From Actinoplanes aureus (GTDB lineage Bacteria > Actinomycetota > Actinomycetes > Mycobacteriales > Micromonosporaceae): a stretch of 64,000 nt of DNA. Positions 42,013 through 50,219 of this stretch are shown here, one piece after another. Each line of letters starts with the position of its first letter. The first letter of the stretch is position 1. The notes under the pieces are model-generated. The model made no database searches. It was not told the origin of the DNA and saw only the letters and a program-made list of their open reading frames with translations. The stretch is taken from assembly GCF_015704865.1 (NCBI RefSeq), contig NZ_JADQTO010000016.1, positions 124,001 through 188,000 on the forward strand, read 5' to 3'. Made by a program: the position numbers and the translations under genes.

Positions 42013-43127
42013 GTGCCCTGCGCGTCGTCGTCGAGGCGGACGGTGGGTCGCGGGGTAATCCCGGTCCCGCCGGTTACGGCGCGGTGGTCCGCGAGGCGGC
42101 CACCGGCGAGGTTCTGCTGGAGCGGTACGCCGCGCTCGGCGTCACCACGAACAACGTGGCCGAGTATTCGGGGCTGATCGCGGGTCTTCAGGCCGCCGCC
42201 GAGCTGAACGCCGGCCGGGTCGACGTCCGGATGGACTCGAAGCTGGTCATCGAGCAGATGTCCGGCCGCTGGCAGATCAAGAACGCGGGTCTGCGGCCGC
42301 TCGCCGCGGAGGCGGCCGGGCTGGTCGGCAAGTTCGCCGAGGTCACCTTCGACTGGATCCCCCGCGAGCAGAACCGGGCCGCGGACGCGCTGGCCAACCG
42401 GGCGATGGACGAGGCGGCCGGCAAGCGCGTCCCGGATGTGGCCGCCGAGCCCGCGCTCCCGGCCGTGGCCGCGGAGAAGCCGAGGTCGTGGGCGCCGCCG
42501 TCGCTGGAGAACGCGACCCGGATCATCCTGGTCCGGCACGGCTCGACCTCGCTCACTTCGCAGGGCCGCTACTCCGGGCGCGGCGACGTGCCGCTCACCG
42601 ACGAGGGCGAGGCACAGGCGATGGCCGCGGCCGGGCGGGTGGCCGGCATCAGCCGCGACGTCGCGGCGGTGCTCAGCTCACCCCTTTCCCGGTGTACGCG
42701 TACCGCGGAGCTGATCGCCGCGGAGGTCGGTGGCGTGCCGGTCACGGTGATGGACGACCTGATCGAGTGCGACTTCGGCGCGTGGGAGGCCCGCACCTTC
42801 GCCGAGGTGCAGGAACGCTGGCCGGACGAGATGGCGGCGTGGCTGGAGTCGACGAGTGTCGCGCCGCCGGGCGGGGAGTCCTTCCAGGCGGTGGCGAAGC
42901 GGATCCGCGGTGCCTTGGCGACCGTGCTGTCCGCGTACCCCGGAAAGACCGTCGTGCTGGTCTCGCACGTCTCGCCGATCAAGCTGATCCTGCGCGACGC
43001 GCTCGCCGCAGGCGACGCGTTCCTGCACCGGCTCTTCCTGGACGCCGCCGGCGTCTCCACCCTGGACGTCTGGCCGGACGGCAACATCGCGGTGCGGTCG
43101 GTCAACGAGACCGCGCATCTCCGGTAA
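42009..43127 (+). CDS. Bifunctional RNase HI / histidine phosphatase (Rv2228c-like)
   Basis: A 372-residue fusion. The N-terminal RNase H (ADGGSRGNPGPAGYG, NNVAEYSGLIAGL, RMDSKLVIEQM, REQNRAADALANRAMD) has the D-E-D-D catalytic residues. A Pro/Ala linker precedes a histidine-phosphatase domain (ILVRHGSTS with the phospho-His, SPLSRCTRTAELI, VLVSHVSPIKL) like CobC alpha-ribazole phosphatase. It removes RNA from RNA-DNA hybrids. The start GTG overlaps the zinc-ribbon stop. Confidence 0.95.
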   Translation: MSALRVVVEADGGSRGNPGPAGYGAVVREAATGEVLLERYAALGVTTNNVAEYSGLIAGLQAAAELNAGRVDVRMDSKLVIEQMSGRWQIKNAGLRPLAAEAAGLVGKFAEVTFDWIPREQNRAADALANRAMDEAAGKRVPDVAAEPALPAVAAEKPRSWAPPSLENATRIILVRHGSTSLTSQGRYSGRGDVPLTDEGEAQAMAAAGRVAGISRDVAAVLSSPLSRCTRTAELIAAEVGGVPVTVMDDLIECDFGAWEARTFAEVQERWPDEMAAWLESTSVAPPGGESFQAVAKRIRGALATVLSAYPGKTVVLVSHVSPIKLILRDALAAGDAFLHRLFLDAAGVSTLDVWPDGNIAVRSVNETAHLR

Positions 43128-43162
43128 TTGAATATTGACCCCTGTGGGGCGAGACGTTTAGC

Positions 43163-43188
43163 TTCCTCGATTAGGAAACTTTCTTCAA
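43163..43188. promoter_or_regulatory. AT-rich dyad upstream of the chitinase gene
   Basis: TTCCT (43163-43167) and AGGAA (43173-43177) form a small dyad, and TTAGGAAA-CTTTCTTCAA (43171-43188) is an imperfect palindrome. Repressors of secreted polysaccharide hydrolases often bind such sites. The TGGTCTAGACCA chitinase box of Streptomyces is absent. Confidence 0.4.
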
Positions 43189-43208
43189 CGTTTCGCCCTG
43201 GAGGGCTC

Positions 43209-44495
43209 ATGCGCGGTTTCACCCGCCGCCTGGTCGCCGTGGCAGCCGCCGCCGCGGCCGTCGTAGCGGCCGCACCGACTCCCGCACAGGCACATGGGAA
43301 CGACTCATATCTCAAGGTCGCCTACTTCACCCAGTGGGGCATCTACGGCCGGGACTTCCAGCTCGCCGACGTGCAGCAGTCCGGTGCGGCGGCCAAGCTG
43401 ACCCACATCAACTACGCGTTCGGGCCGGTCACCGCGGCCGGGGTCTGCGACTCGGCCGACCCGTGGGCGGACTGGCAGACGTCGTTCTCCGCGGAGAACA
43501 GCGTGGACGGCGTCGCCGACGTGGCCGGGCAGCCGATCGCCGGCAACCTCAACCAGCTGGCCGAGCTGAAGAAGAAGAACCCCAAGCTCAAGGCGCTGAT
43601 CTCGCTGGGCGGCTGGACCGGGTCGGCGTACTTCTCGGACGCGGTGCTGACCGACGCGTCGCGCAAGAAGCTGGTCTCGTCCTGCATCGACCTGTGGATC
43701 AAGGGCAACCTGCCGGGCCTGCCCGCGGGCACCGCGGCCGGCATCTTCGACGGCATCGACCTGGACTGGGAGTGGCCCGGCTCGTCCGGCAACACCGGCA
43801 ACGTCATCCGGCCCGAGGACAAGCAGAACTTCACGCTGCTGCTCGCCGAGTTCCGCGCCCAGCTCGACAAGCTCGCCCGGGCGAACCGGACGAAGTACGA
43901 GCTCACCGCGTTCGTCCCGGCCGCGCCCGCGAAGATCGACGCCGGGTTCGAGGTCAGCAAGATCTTCAAGTACCTGGACTTCGCGACCGTGCAGGGCTAC
44001 GACTTCCACGGCACCTGGGAGCCGGTGACCAACCAGCAGTCGGCGCTGCGGGTCCCGGCCGGCGCGCCGGACAACCCGGACTTCTCGGTGGAGAACACGA
44101 TCAACGCGTGGGTCGCCGGCGGAGCGCCGAAGCGCAAGCTGATCCTCGGTGTGCCGTACTACGGGCAGGGCTGGACCGGGGTCACCGGCACCGGTAACGG
44201 ACTGTTCCAGCCGGCCGCCGGCCCGGCGCCGGGCGCCTTCGCCGCCGGCACCGAGGACTACAAGCGGCTCAAGCAGCTGCCGGCGCAGGGCTACACCGTG
44301 CACCGGGATCTGCGCAACGGGCACGCCTGGCTGTTCGACGGCACGACCTTCTGGACGTACGACGACCCGGCCGTCCTGTTGCAGAAGTCGCTCTACATCC
44401 GGGTCAAGGGACTCGGCGGAGCGATGATGTGGTCGCTCGACGGTGACGACGAGAAGGCGTCGCTGACCAAGGCGATCGCCGCCGGCCTGCAGTAG
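43209..44495 (+). CDS. Secreted chitinase, glycoside hydrolase family 18
   Basis: A 428-residue exported enzyme starting at ATG 43209 with GGAGGG upstream. The signal peptide ends near residue 28 (AAAPTPAQA-HG). LKALISLGGWTGSAYF and FDGIDLDWEWPG carry the catalytic D-x-x-D-x-D-x-E motif; VQGYDFHGTWEP and GGAMMWSLDGDD complete the barrel. It consists of the catalytic domain alone, with no chitin-binding or fibronectin module. It hydrolyses chitin to soluble oligomers. A strong terminator follows. Confidence 0.92.
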   Translation: MRGFTRRLVAVAAAAAAVVAAAPTPAQAHGNDSYLKVAYFTQWGIYGRDFQLADVQQSGAAAKLTHINYAFGPVTAAGVCDSADPWADWQTSFSAENSVDGVADVAGQPIAGNLNQLAELKKKNPKLKALISLGGWTGSAYFSDAVLTDASRKKLVSSCIDLWIKGNLPGLPAGTAAGIFDGIDLDWEWPGSSGNTGNVIRPEDKQNFTLLLAEFRAQLDKLARANRTKYELTAFVPAAPAKIDAGFEVSKIFKYLDFATVQGYDFHGTWEPVTNQQSALRVPAGAPDNPDFSVENTINAWVAGGAPKRKLILGVPYYGQGWTGVTGTGNGLFQPAAGPAPGAFAAGTEDYKRLKQLPAQGYTVHRDLRNGHAWLFDGTTFWTYDDPAVLLQKSLYIRVKGLGGAMMWSLDGDDEKASLTKAIAAGLQ

Positions 44496-44502
44496 CTCGG
44501 AA

Positions 44503-44547
44503 TCCGCGCGTCCATCCACTCGGATACCACCTGGATGGACGCGCGGA
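44503..44547 (+). terminator. Terminator after the chitinase gene
   Basis: A perfect 16-bp stem (44503-44518 with 44532-44547) and a 13-nt loop, 7 bp after the stop codon. No T-run. Confidence 0.8.
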
Positions 44548-44583
44548 CCCGTTCGGCGCATGACCGGACCCGTTCGGCGCATG
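44545..44583 (+). repeat. 18-bp direct repeat in phase with two helical turns
   Basis: GGACCCGTTCGGCGCATG occurs at 44545-44562 and 44566-44583, a 21-bp period that puts both copies on the same face of the helix. It lies about 70 bp upstream of the DUF3311-symporter operon and may be a regulator site. Confidence 0.6.
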
Positions 44584-44654
44584 GGGGATCGCCCGATCAT
44601 CCGAACGCTCGTTAGCGTGACGTGAACCACACGCACTGCTGACGAAGGAGTCCC

Positions 44655-44873
44655 ATGGCCGAGCCGGATCGTCCGCCGCGTAGCGATAGAAGTCCCTGGA
44701 ACTGGCTGCTCCTGATTCCGATCGTGGTGCCGCTGCTGACCTTCCTCTACAACCACGACGAGCCGCGGCTGGCCGGGTTCCCGGTCTTCTACTGGCTCCA
44801 GTTCGCCTTCATCCTGCTCGGCGTCGGCACCACCACCGTCGTCTACCAGATGACCAAGCGGAGCCGGCGATGA
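44655..44873 (+). CDS. DUF3311 small membrane protein, symporter partner
   Basis: A 72-residue protein with two membrane helices (WLLLIPIVVPLLTFLYN and FYWLQFAFILLGVGTTTVVY) and a conserved hinge between them. ATG 44655 has GAAGGAG upstream. DUF3311 proteins are almost always encoded directly before an SSS-family transporter, as here with an ATGA overlap, and are thought to be accessory subunits (inference from context). Confidence 0.88.
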   Translation: MAEPDRPPRSDRSPWNWLLLIPIVVPLLTFLYNHDEPRLAGFPVFYWLQFAFILLGVGTTTVVYQMTKRSRR

Positions 44874-46516
44874 GCGACCACATCACCGAGATCGTCGTCT
44901 TCACGTTCCTGTTCCTGCTGGTCAGCGGGATGGGGTTCGTGGCATCCCGATGGCGGGCGCCGAAGGACATGGCCCACCTCGACGAGTGGGGGCTGGGCGG
45001 GCGCAGCTTCGGCGGCTGGATCACCTGGTTCCTGGTGGGCGGTGACCTGTACACGGCGTACACCTTCGTCGCGGTGCCGGCGCTGATCTTCGGGGCCGGG
45101 GCGGCCGGGTTCTTCGCGGTGCCCTACACCGTGGTCATCTACCCGCTCTTCTTCCTGATCCTGATCCGGCTCTGGTCGGTGTCGCACCGGCACGGCTTCG
45201 TCACGCCGGCCGACTTCGTGCGGACCCGCTTCGAGTCGCCGACGCTCGCGCTGATCGTCGCGATCACCGGGATCGTGGCGACCATGCCGTACATCGCGCT
45301 CCAGCTGATCGGCATCGAGGCGGTGCTCAAGACGATGGGCGTGACCGGGGAGAGCGCGCTCGCCCGGCATCTGCCGATCATCATCGCGTTCGCCATCCTG
45401 GCCGCGTACACGTACCAGTCCGGGCTGCGGGCGCCGGCGCTCATCGCGTTCGTGAAGGACACGCTGATCTACATCGTGATCCTGGTGGCGGTGCTCTACC
45501 TGCCCTACAAGCTGGGCGGATGGGGTGCGATCTTCGACGCCGCCGACGCGAAGTTCCAGGCGTCACCGAACCCGAACGACGGCATCCTGCTGAACGCCAA
45601 CAACCAGGTCCAGTACTTCACCCTGGCGCTCGGCTCGGCGCTCGCGCTGTTCCTCTACCCGCACAGCATCACCGGTGTACTGGCCAGCCGGAACCGCGAA
45701 GTGATCAAGCGGAACATGTCGGCGCTGCCCGCGTACAGCCTGCTGCTCGGCCTGATCGCGCTGCTCGGCTACATGGCGATCTCGGCCGGGGTGAAGCCCC
45801 TGCCGGGGTCGAAGCCCGGCAGCGTGGACAGCAACACCGTGGTGCCGCTGCTGTTCGACCAGCAGTTCCCGTCCTGGTTCGCCGGCGTCGCGTTCGCCGC
45901 GATCGGCATCGGCGCGCTGGTGCCCGCCGCGATCATGTCGATCGCCGCGGCGAACCTGTTCACCCGCAACATCTACAAGGAGTACCTGCGCAAGGACGCC
46001 ACCCACGCGCAGGAGGCGAACGTCGCCAAGATCACCTCGCTGGTGGTGAAGATCGGTGCGGTGGCCTGCATCGTCTTCCTGGACCCGCAGTTCTCCATCG
46101 ACCTGCAGCTCATCGGCGGCGTGATCATCCTGCAAACGGCTCCGGCCGTGGTGATCGGCCTCTACACCCGCTGGCTGCACCGGGGTGCGCTGATCGCGGG
46201 CTGGGTGGCCGGTATGACGCTCGGGTTCTGGATGCTCTGGCAGATCCCGAACGCCGCCACCGGGCGGGCGCACTTCGGCGGCTCGGCGTTCCCGCTCAAG
46301 GAGTTCGGCTTCGACACCCAGGTGACGATCTACGTCGGCTTCGTGACCGTGCTGGTGAACCTACTGATCGCGGTGATCGCCACGTTCATCCTGCGGGCGG
46401 CGAAGACGCCCGAGGGCGTGGACGGCACGACGTCGGACGACTACTTCGCCGACGAGGGCGACCCGCGGATCGAACGCCAGCGGGACACCCCGGTGGAGAA
46501 CGTCTCGTCGACCTGA
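44870..46516 (+). CDS. Sodium:solute symporter (SSS family, monocarboxylate-type)
   Basis: A 548-residue transporter with about 13 membrane helices. GLGGRSFGGWITWFLVGGDLYTAYTFVAVP marks the N-terminal substrate/sodium site and IGIGALVPAAIMSIAAANLFTRNIYKEYL is the SSS signature block. It is closest in style to MctP/MctC permeases for acetate, pyruvate or lactate. The C-terminal about 45 residues are acidic and cytoplasmic. It is coupled to DUF3311; a GC hairpin follows. The substrate is inferred. Confidence 0.88.
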   Translation: MSDHITEIVVFTFLFLLVSGMGFVASRWRAPKDMAHLDEWGLGGRSFGGWITWFLVGGDLYTAYTFVAVPALIFGAGAAGFFAVPYTVVIYPLFFLILIRLWSVSHRHGFVTPADFVRTRFESPTLALIVAITGIVATMPYIALQLIGIEAVLKTMGVTGESALARHLPIIIAFAILAAYTYQSGLRAPALIAFVKDTLIYIVILVAVLYLPYKLGGWGAIFDAADAKFQASPNPNDGILLNANNQVQYFTLALGSALALFLYPHSITGVLASRNREVIKRNMSALPAYSLLLGLIALLGYMAISAGVKPLPGSKPGSVDSNTVVPLLFDQQFPSWFAGVAFAAIGIGALVPAAIMSIAAANLFTRNIYKEYLRKDATHAQEANVAKITSLVVKIGAVACIVFLDPQFSIDLQLIGGVIILQTAPAVVIGLYTRWLHRGALIAGWVAGMTLGFWMLWQIPNAATGRAHFGGSAFPLKEFGFDTQVTIYVGFVTVLVNLLIAVIATFILRAAKTPEGVDGTTSDDYFADEGDPRIERQRDTPVENVSST

Positions 46517-46530
46517 TCGGCCCGGCGCAA

Positions 46531-46557
46531 CGCGGCCGCCGTTTCCCGGCGGCCGCG
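46531..46557 (+). terminator. Terminator after the symporter operon
   Basis: A perfect 11-bp stem (46531-46541 with 46547-46557) closes a 5-nt loop, 15 bp past the stop codon. Confidence 0.78.
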
Positions 46558-46787
46558 CTGCGGCCGTCCGGGGGCGGCCGGCTCGCGCGGTGGTCGGGGA
46601 CGGGGTCGGCTTCGGCGGGACGGGCGGTTACGCGTACGCCGGAAAGCGAGTGACCGGAAGCAGACCTCGGCCGCGGCTTTATCCGGAATCGGAGCAATGC
46701 TCGCGTCCCTTCCGCTAGCGTTTGTCTCTGGCGTCGCCTTTGTCGCTCCCGGTGCGGCGCGCTGCCGCACCCCCGGAGGACCTTGCG

Positions 46788-47489
46788 TTGCCCACCCAGC
46801 CGACCCTCACGCAACAGTTCGCCACCGAGTACGCCAAGGGCGCCGTGCCCGGCATGCTGCGTGCCATCCGGATCATCAAGCGTGCCAACGGCCTGATCCT
46901 CATCGGCGCGCTCACCGCCAGCTACCTGCATCAGGCGCACTACCTGGCCACGCTCGGCGCCGGCATGTTCGCCTGGATCGTGCCGGCCGTCTTCGACCTG
47001 GCCATGCTCTCCATGCTCACGATCACCCAGACCACCGGCATGGCGGTCGACGCCAAACGGGCCGCCATGAAGATCCTCGTGGTCGTCGTGACCATCTCCG
47101 CGGCGGTCAACTTCGCCGCACCCGGCCCGCTCGGCCTGCGCGCCATCTTCGCCCTCGTGGTCGGCCTGGTCGCCGGCGTCGAATGGGTCGCTGCCAAGAT
47201 CCGCCCCGACTTCGCCGCCATCGAGGAACGTGAGGTCTCGGTGATCACCGAGGTGCGGCCCGGCCGCAAGCTCGACCCCGAGGTGGCCCGGGCCCGCGCG
47301 GCCAAGGCCGCAGAGACCCGGCGGGCCAAGCAGGCGGCCAGGGAGGCGGAGGACGCGGCCCGGGCGCAGGCGGCGCGGGTACGGGCCGCAAGGGCCGCCG
47401 AGCGGGCGCGGGTACGGGCGGCCAAGGACGAGCTGGACCAGTTCTTCGATCAGGAGCGCGCTGTGGTCGGTGCCCACCGTGCGACCTGA
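46788..47489 (+). CDS. DUF2637-type membrane protein
   Basis: A 233-residue protein. TTG 46788 is preferred because GGAGGA lies seven bases upstream; the frame further upstream has no ribosome site. Three to four helices (LILIGALTASYLHQAHYLATLG, WIVPAVFDLAMLSML, MKILVVVVTISAAVNF, ALVVGLVAG) match DUF2637, a family related to mobile-element SpdB-like proteins. The C-terminal about 80 residues are a charged Ala/Arg coiled coil (RAKQAAREAEDAARAQAAR). Function unknown. Confidence 0.75.
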   Translation: MPTQPTLTQQFATEYAKGAVPGMLRAIRIIKRANGLILIGALTASYLHQAHYLATLGAGMFAWIVPAVFDLAMLSMLTITQTTGMAVDAKRAAMKILVVVVTISAAVNFAAPGPLGLRAIFALVVGLVAGVEWVAAKIRPDFAAIEEREVSVITEVRPGRKLDPEVARARAAKAAETRRAKQAAREAEDAARAQAARVRAARAAERARVRAAKDELDQFFDQERAVVGAHRAT

Positions 47490-47516
47490 CCGTCGAGAGT
47501 CTGCTTGGATAGCTGG

Positions 47517-47819
47517 GTGACGTTCACTGTGACTGACGTGCCCGAACGCGAGCGCTTCGAGGCACGCGACGAGGCCGGGACGCTCGCCGGCGTGGTCACC
47601 TACCAGCTGACCGGCAACATCGTCGTCTACACCCACACCAAGGTCATCCCCGAGTTCGAGGGGCAGGGACTGGGTTCCCTGCTGGCGCGCGCGGTGATGG
47701 ACGACGCGCGAACCAAGGAGCGGACCGTCGTGCCGATGTGCCCGTTCCTGAGCGGGTGGCTCGACAAGCATCCGGAGTACGAGAAGCTCGTCGCCAGGTC
47801 CACCCGCCGGGTCAAATAG
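47517..47819 (+). CDS. GNAT-like N-acetyltransferase (Acetyltransf_CG, YjdJ-type)
   Basis: A 100-residue minimal GNAT domain. GVVTYQLTGNIVVYTHTKV, VIPEFEGQGLGSLLARAVMDDAR with the G-Q-G-L-G acetyl-CoA loop, and the C-terminal CPFLSGWLDKHPEY, including the family's conserved Cys, are diagnostic. Start GTG 47517 or an upstream TTG at 47505. The substrate is unknown; the family is suspected of protein or polyamine acetylation. Confidence 0.85.
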   Translation: MTFTVTDVPERERFEARDEAGTLAGVVTYQLTGNIVVYTHTKVIPEFEGQGLGSLLARAVMDDARTKERTVVPMCPFLSGWLDKHPEYEKLVARSTRRVK

Positions 47820-47828
47820 GGCGACCGG

Positions 47829-48359
47829 TCATTCGTCCGAGATGGTGATCTGGTAATCCTTGCCGCAGAGGATGTTCATGTCACCGAAATAAACAGCGAG
47901 CTGCTCTTTCGTGTCCCGGTCGTAGACCGAAAAACCGATCATGCCCGGTCCTCTGGTTTGATTGACGTATGGGCCTTTCACGTTTATGTAGCCCTCGCGG
48001 TGGGAATAGTCGGGGCTGAGTAAAGATGCCGTCCAGACCGTTTGCGCATCATCCCAATAGGTGCCCCAATCTTCGAAGTACTCGTAATTTGAGACCCAGG
48101 AATGGGACATCTTGAGGTAGACCAGGTAGTCGCCGGAGTAGTCGGCCTTGACGTACGACTGCTTTTTCCGGCAGCGTGCGGATGCGTTGTTGTTCGTTGT
48201 GTATGACCAGTCCCACGTGATATCGCCTTCAGTTGCCCGGCCGGTGGCCGGCGGCGCCGTGGGTAACGGCTTCGCCGCGGCCGAGGACGGTGCGGTAAAC
48301 ATCATGCTGACCAGTACGCTGCCGACGAAGGCAACGAGAGGCTTGCTGCGCCGATACAT
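47829..48359 (-). CDS. Secreted protein of atypical composition, unknown function
   Basis: A 176-residue exported protein starting at ATG 48359. The signal peptide (VAFVGSVLVSMMFTAPSSAAA) ends near residue 29. The mature part is rich in Tyr, Trp, Asn and Asp (DITWDWSYTTNNNASARC, WVSNYEYFEDWGTYWDD), beta-like, with Cys residues that could form a disulphide. Codon use is clearly less G/C-biased than neighbours, pointing to recent acquisition. No family recognised. It sits next to rnpB. Confidence 0.72.
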   Translation of the reverse strand: MYRRSKPLVAFVGSVLVSMMFTAPSSAAAKPLPTAPPATGRATEGDITWDWSYTTNNNASARCRKKQSYVKADYSGDYLVYLKMSHSWVSNYEYFEDWGTYWDDAQTVWTASLLSPDYSHREGYINVKGPYVNQTRGPGMIGFSVYDRDTKEQLAVYFGDMNILCGKDYQITISDE

Positions 48360-48587
48360 GATTCTTTCCCCTTCACTGATACTCGGCTCGCTTGGTTCTT
48401 GGCCGTCGATTCAGGCGGGCGGATCTGTCCGAGCTCACAAATGGTTCGATGGGTTCAACCACAGCGTAGGCGAGGGGAATTCGGCGGGTAGGGCCAACCG
48501 CCGATCCGGAAAAGGTCGGTCCGCTCGCAGTACCGGTTTGATCTCGGCACGGTAAAACGCACGACTGCCCGGCTGCGCACAGAGGGC

Positions 48588-49003
48588 GACGGACGAGTCA
48601 GCCTGTACGCCGGATTCTGTTCCGGCGACCTTGGTCGCCGGTGGCGGCCATCCATCTCGGCCTGCCGTTGCCGGCAGGCTCGTGCGGCCTACCCGCAGGC
48701 TCGGGCGAGCAGCCCTCGAACGCCTGCGCCGGCCACCGCCTCGCGGCGGGGGCCTTGCTTGGCCTTGCTCCGGGTGGGGTTTACCTAGCCACCCCGGTCA
48801 CCCGGGGTGCTGGTGAGCTCTTACCTCACCGTTTCACCCTTACCGGCGCCGCACCGAGGTACGTCGCCGGCGGTCTGTTTTCTGTGGCACTGTCCCGCGG
48901 GTCGCCCCGGGTTGCCGTTAACAACCACCCTGCTCTGTGGAGTCCGGACGTTCCTCGGCGATGCCAGGGGCACCGACGCGACCGCCCAGCCGACTCGTCC
49001 GTC
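48588..49003 (-). ncRNA. rnpB: RNase P RNA (type A, actinobacterial)
   Basis: On the minus strand the RNA runs from about 49003 to 48588. P1 is formed by GACGGACGAGTCGGC at the 5' end and GCTGACTCGTCCGTC at the 3' end. Conserved blocks are GAGGAACGTCCGGACTCC (CR I), ACAGAGCAGGGTGG, GACCCGCGGGACAGTGCC, ACAGAAAACAGACCGCC, GGTAAGGGTGAAACGGTG and ACAGAATCCGGCGTACAGG (CR V). It is the catalytic RNA that matures tRNA 5' ends. Ends are set by P1 pairing. CR I reads GAACGTCC where GAAAGTCC is commoner. Confidence 0.95.
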
Positions 49004-49011
49004 GCGCCGCC

Positions 49012-49017
49012 ATCTTA
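49012..49017 (-). promoter_or_regulatory. -10 box of rnpB
   Basis: TAAGAT on the minus strand lies 8 bp before the predicted RNA 5' end near 49004, the right distance for a promoter -10 element. A clear -35 box is not visible. It lies just upstream of the divergent TSUP gene. Confidence 0.55.
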
Positions 49018-49050
49018 CGTGTTGCCCGGAGGCGTAGATTCACTCGCACC

Positions 49051-49818
49051 ATGGATCTCACCCACGCCCTGTTGCTGGTGGCGGCCGGTGTCGCCGCCGG
49101 TGCGGTGAACGCGATCGCCGGTGGCGGGTCCCTGATCACGTTTCCCAGCCTGATCGCCGTCGGTCTGCCGTCCGTGGAAGCGAATGTCACCAATTCGGTG
49201 TCGGTGTTTCCGGGTTACGTCTCCAGCGTCGCCGGCAGCCGGGCCGATCTGGCCGGGCAGGGCCGGCGGGTGCGGGTGACGCTGGCCGCCGTCGTGGCCG
49301 GTTGCGCGGCGGGGTGTGCCCTGTTGCTGCTCACCCCGGCCCGGGCGTTCGAGTTGGTGGTCCCGTTCCTGGTGCTGGGCGCGACCGCGACGCTGGCCTT
49401 CCAGGAGCGGCTGCGCGGGCTGGTGGGGCATCCCCGGGCGATGTCGCCGCGCCGGGCGGCGGTGACGCTGCAACTGGTGGTCTTCGTGGGTGCCGTCTAC
49501 GGCGGGTATTTCGGGGCGGCGCTCGGCGTCATGTACGTCGCGGCGCTCGCGCTGATCCTCGACGAGCCGCTGAAGCGGATAAACGCCTTGAAGAACGTGC
49601 TGTCCGCCGTGGTCGGGCTGGTCACCCTGGTGGTCTTCGCGATCTTCGGGGAGGTCGACTGGGGTGCGGTTGCGCTCGTCGCGCCGGCCACCCTGGCCGG
49701 CGGGTACGCGGGCGCGCGTCTCGCCCGCCGCCTACCGGCCCGGGTGCTGAAGTACCTCATCGTGACCTTCGGGACGGCGATCGGCCTGCTCCTGCTCTAC
49801 CGGGCCGTCATCGCCTAG
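49051..49818 (+). CDS. TSUP (TauE/SafE) family anion exporter
   Basis: A 255-residue membrane protein with about eight helices in two repeated halves. AGAVNAIAGGGSLITFPSLIAVGLPSVEANVTNSV and VYGGYFGAALGVMY are the two characteristic repeat motifs of the TSUP family. These export sulfite, sulfonates or related organic anions; the substrate is unknown. Start ATG 49051. Its stop overlaps that of a convergent broken gene. Confidence 0.9.
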   Translation: MDLTHALLLVAAGVAAGAVNAIAGGGSLITFPSLIAVGLPSVEANVTNSVSVFPGYVSSVAGSRADLAGQGRRVRVTLAAVVAGCAAGCALLLLTPARAFELVVPFLVLGATATLAFQERLRGLVGHPRAMSPRRAAVTLQLVVFVGAVYGGYFGAALGVMYVAALALILDEPLKRINALKNVLSAVVGLVTLVVFAIFGEVDWGAVALVAPATLAGGYAGARLARRLPARVLKYLIVTFGTAIGLLLLYRAVIA

Positions 49819-50166
49819 AAGTCCGCGGCCGGCGGGTAGGCGCAGAACTCGTTGCCCTCCGGATCGGCGAGCACCCAGTGCTGTTCACCCGGTCCGGGCG
49901 TACTCAGCACCACGGCCCCCGCCGCGACCAGGTCCCCGGGTTCCTGGTCGCGCAGGCGGACGTGCCAGTGCATGCGGTTGGGTGACGGGCCGCTCGACGG
50001 CACGGTGTCGAAGACGATGAAGTCCCACGGGACGGCCCGGCGCCGGATCGATGCGCAGGTGTCCCGGGCGGAGCCCGCGTAGCGAGCCGGAAAGCACGAC
50101 GCGCCAGAAGGCGGCCACCCGCAACGGGTCCGTGGCGGCGAGGCTGACGCCCTCGAACCGGCTCAT
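49815..50166 (-). pseudogene. Frameshifted VOC/glyoxalase-like gene
   Basis: The N-terminal part from ATG 50166 (SRFEGVSLAATDPLRVAAFW) and the C-terminal part (RMHWHVRLRDQEPGDLVAAGA, EQHWVLADPEGNEFCAYP) are clearly the two ends of one vicinal-oxygen-chelate protein, but lie in different frames. The shift lies between about 50090 and 50020, and total length (about 116 codons) is slightly below an intact VOC protein, so a small deletion is likely. Sequencing error cannot be excluded. Confidence 0.7.
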
Positions 50167-50219
50167 CGGCAGGATGTATTTGGACAGCTGCTCGGTAAGC
50201 ACGCCCCGGCTTACCACCG

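Noticed and set aside
43128..43208. Streptomyces-type chitinase direct repeat or DasR site upstream of the chitinase gene
   Set aside because: TGGTCTAGACCA-like sequences are absent; only a short AT-rich dyad is visible.
46788..47489. Conjugative element suggested by the DUF2637/SpdB-like protein
   Set aside because: No transfer, replication or integration genes nearby; chromosomal DUF2637 proteins are common in actinobacteria.
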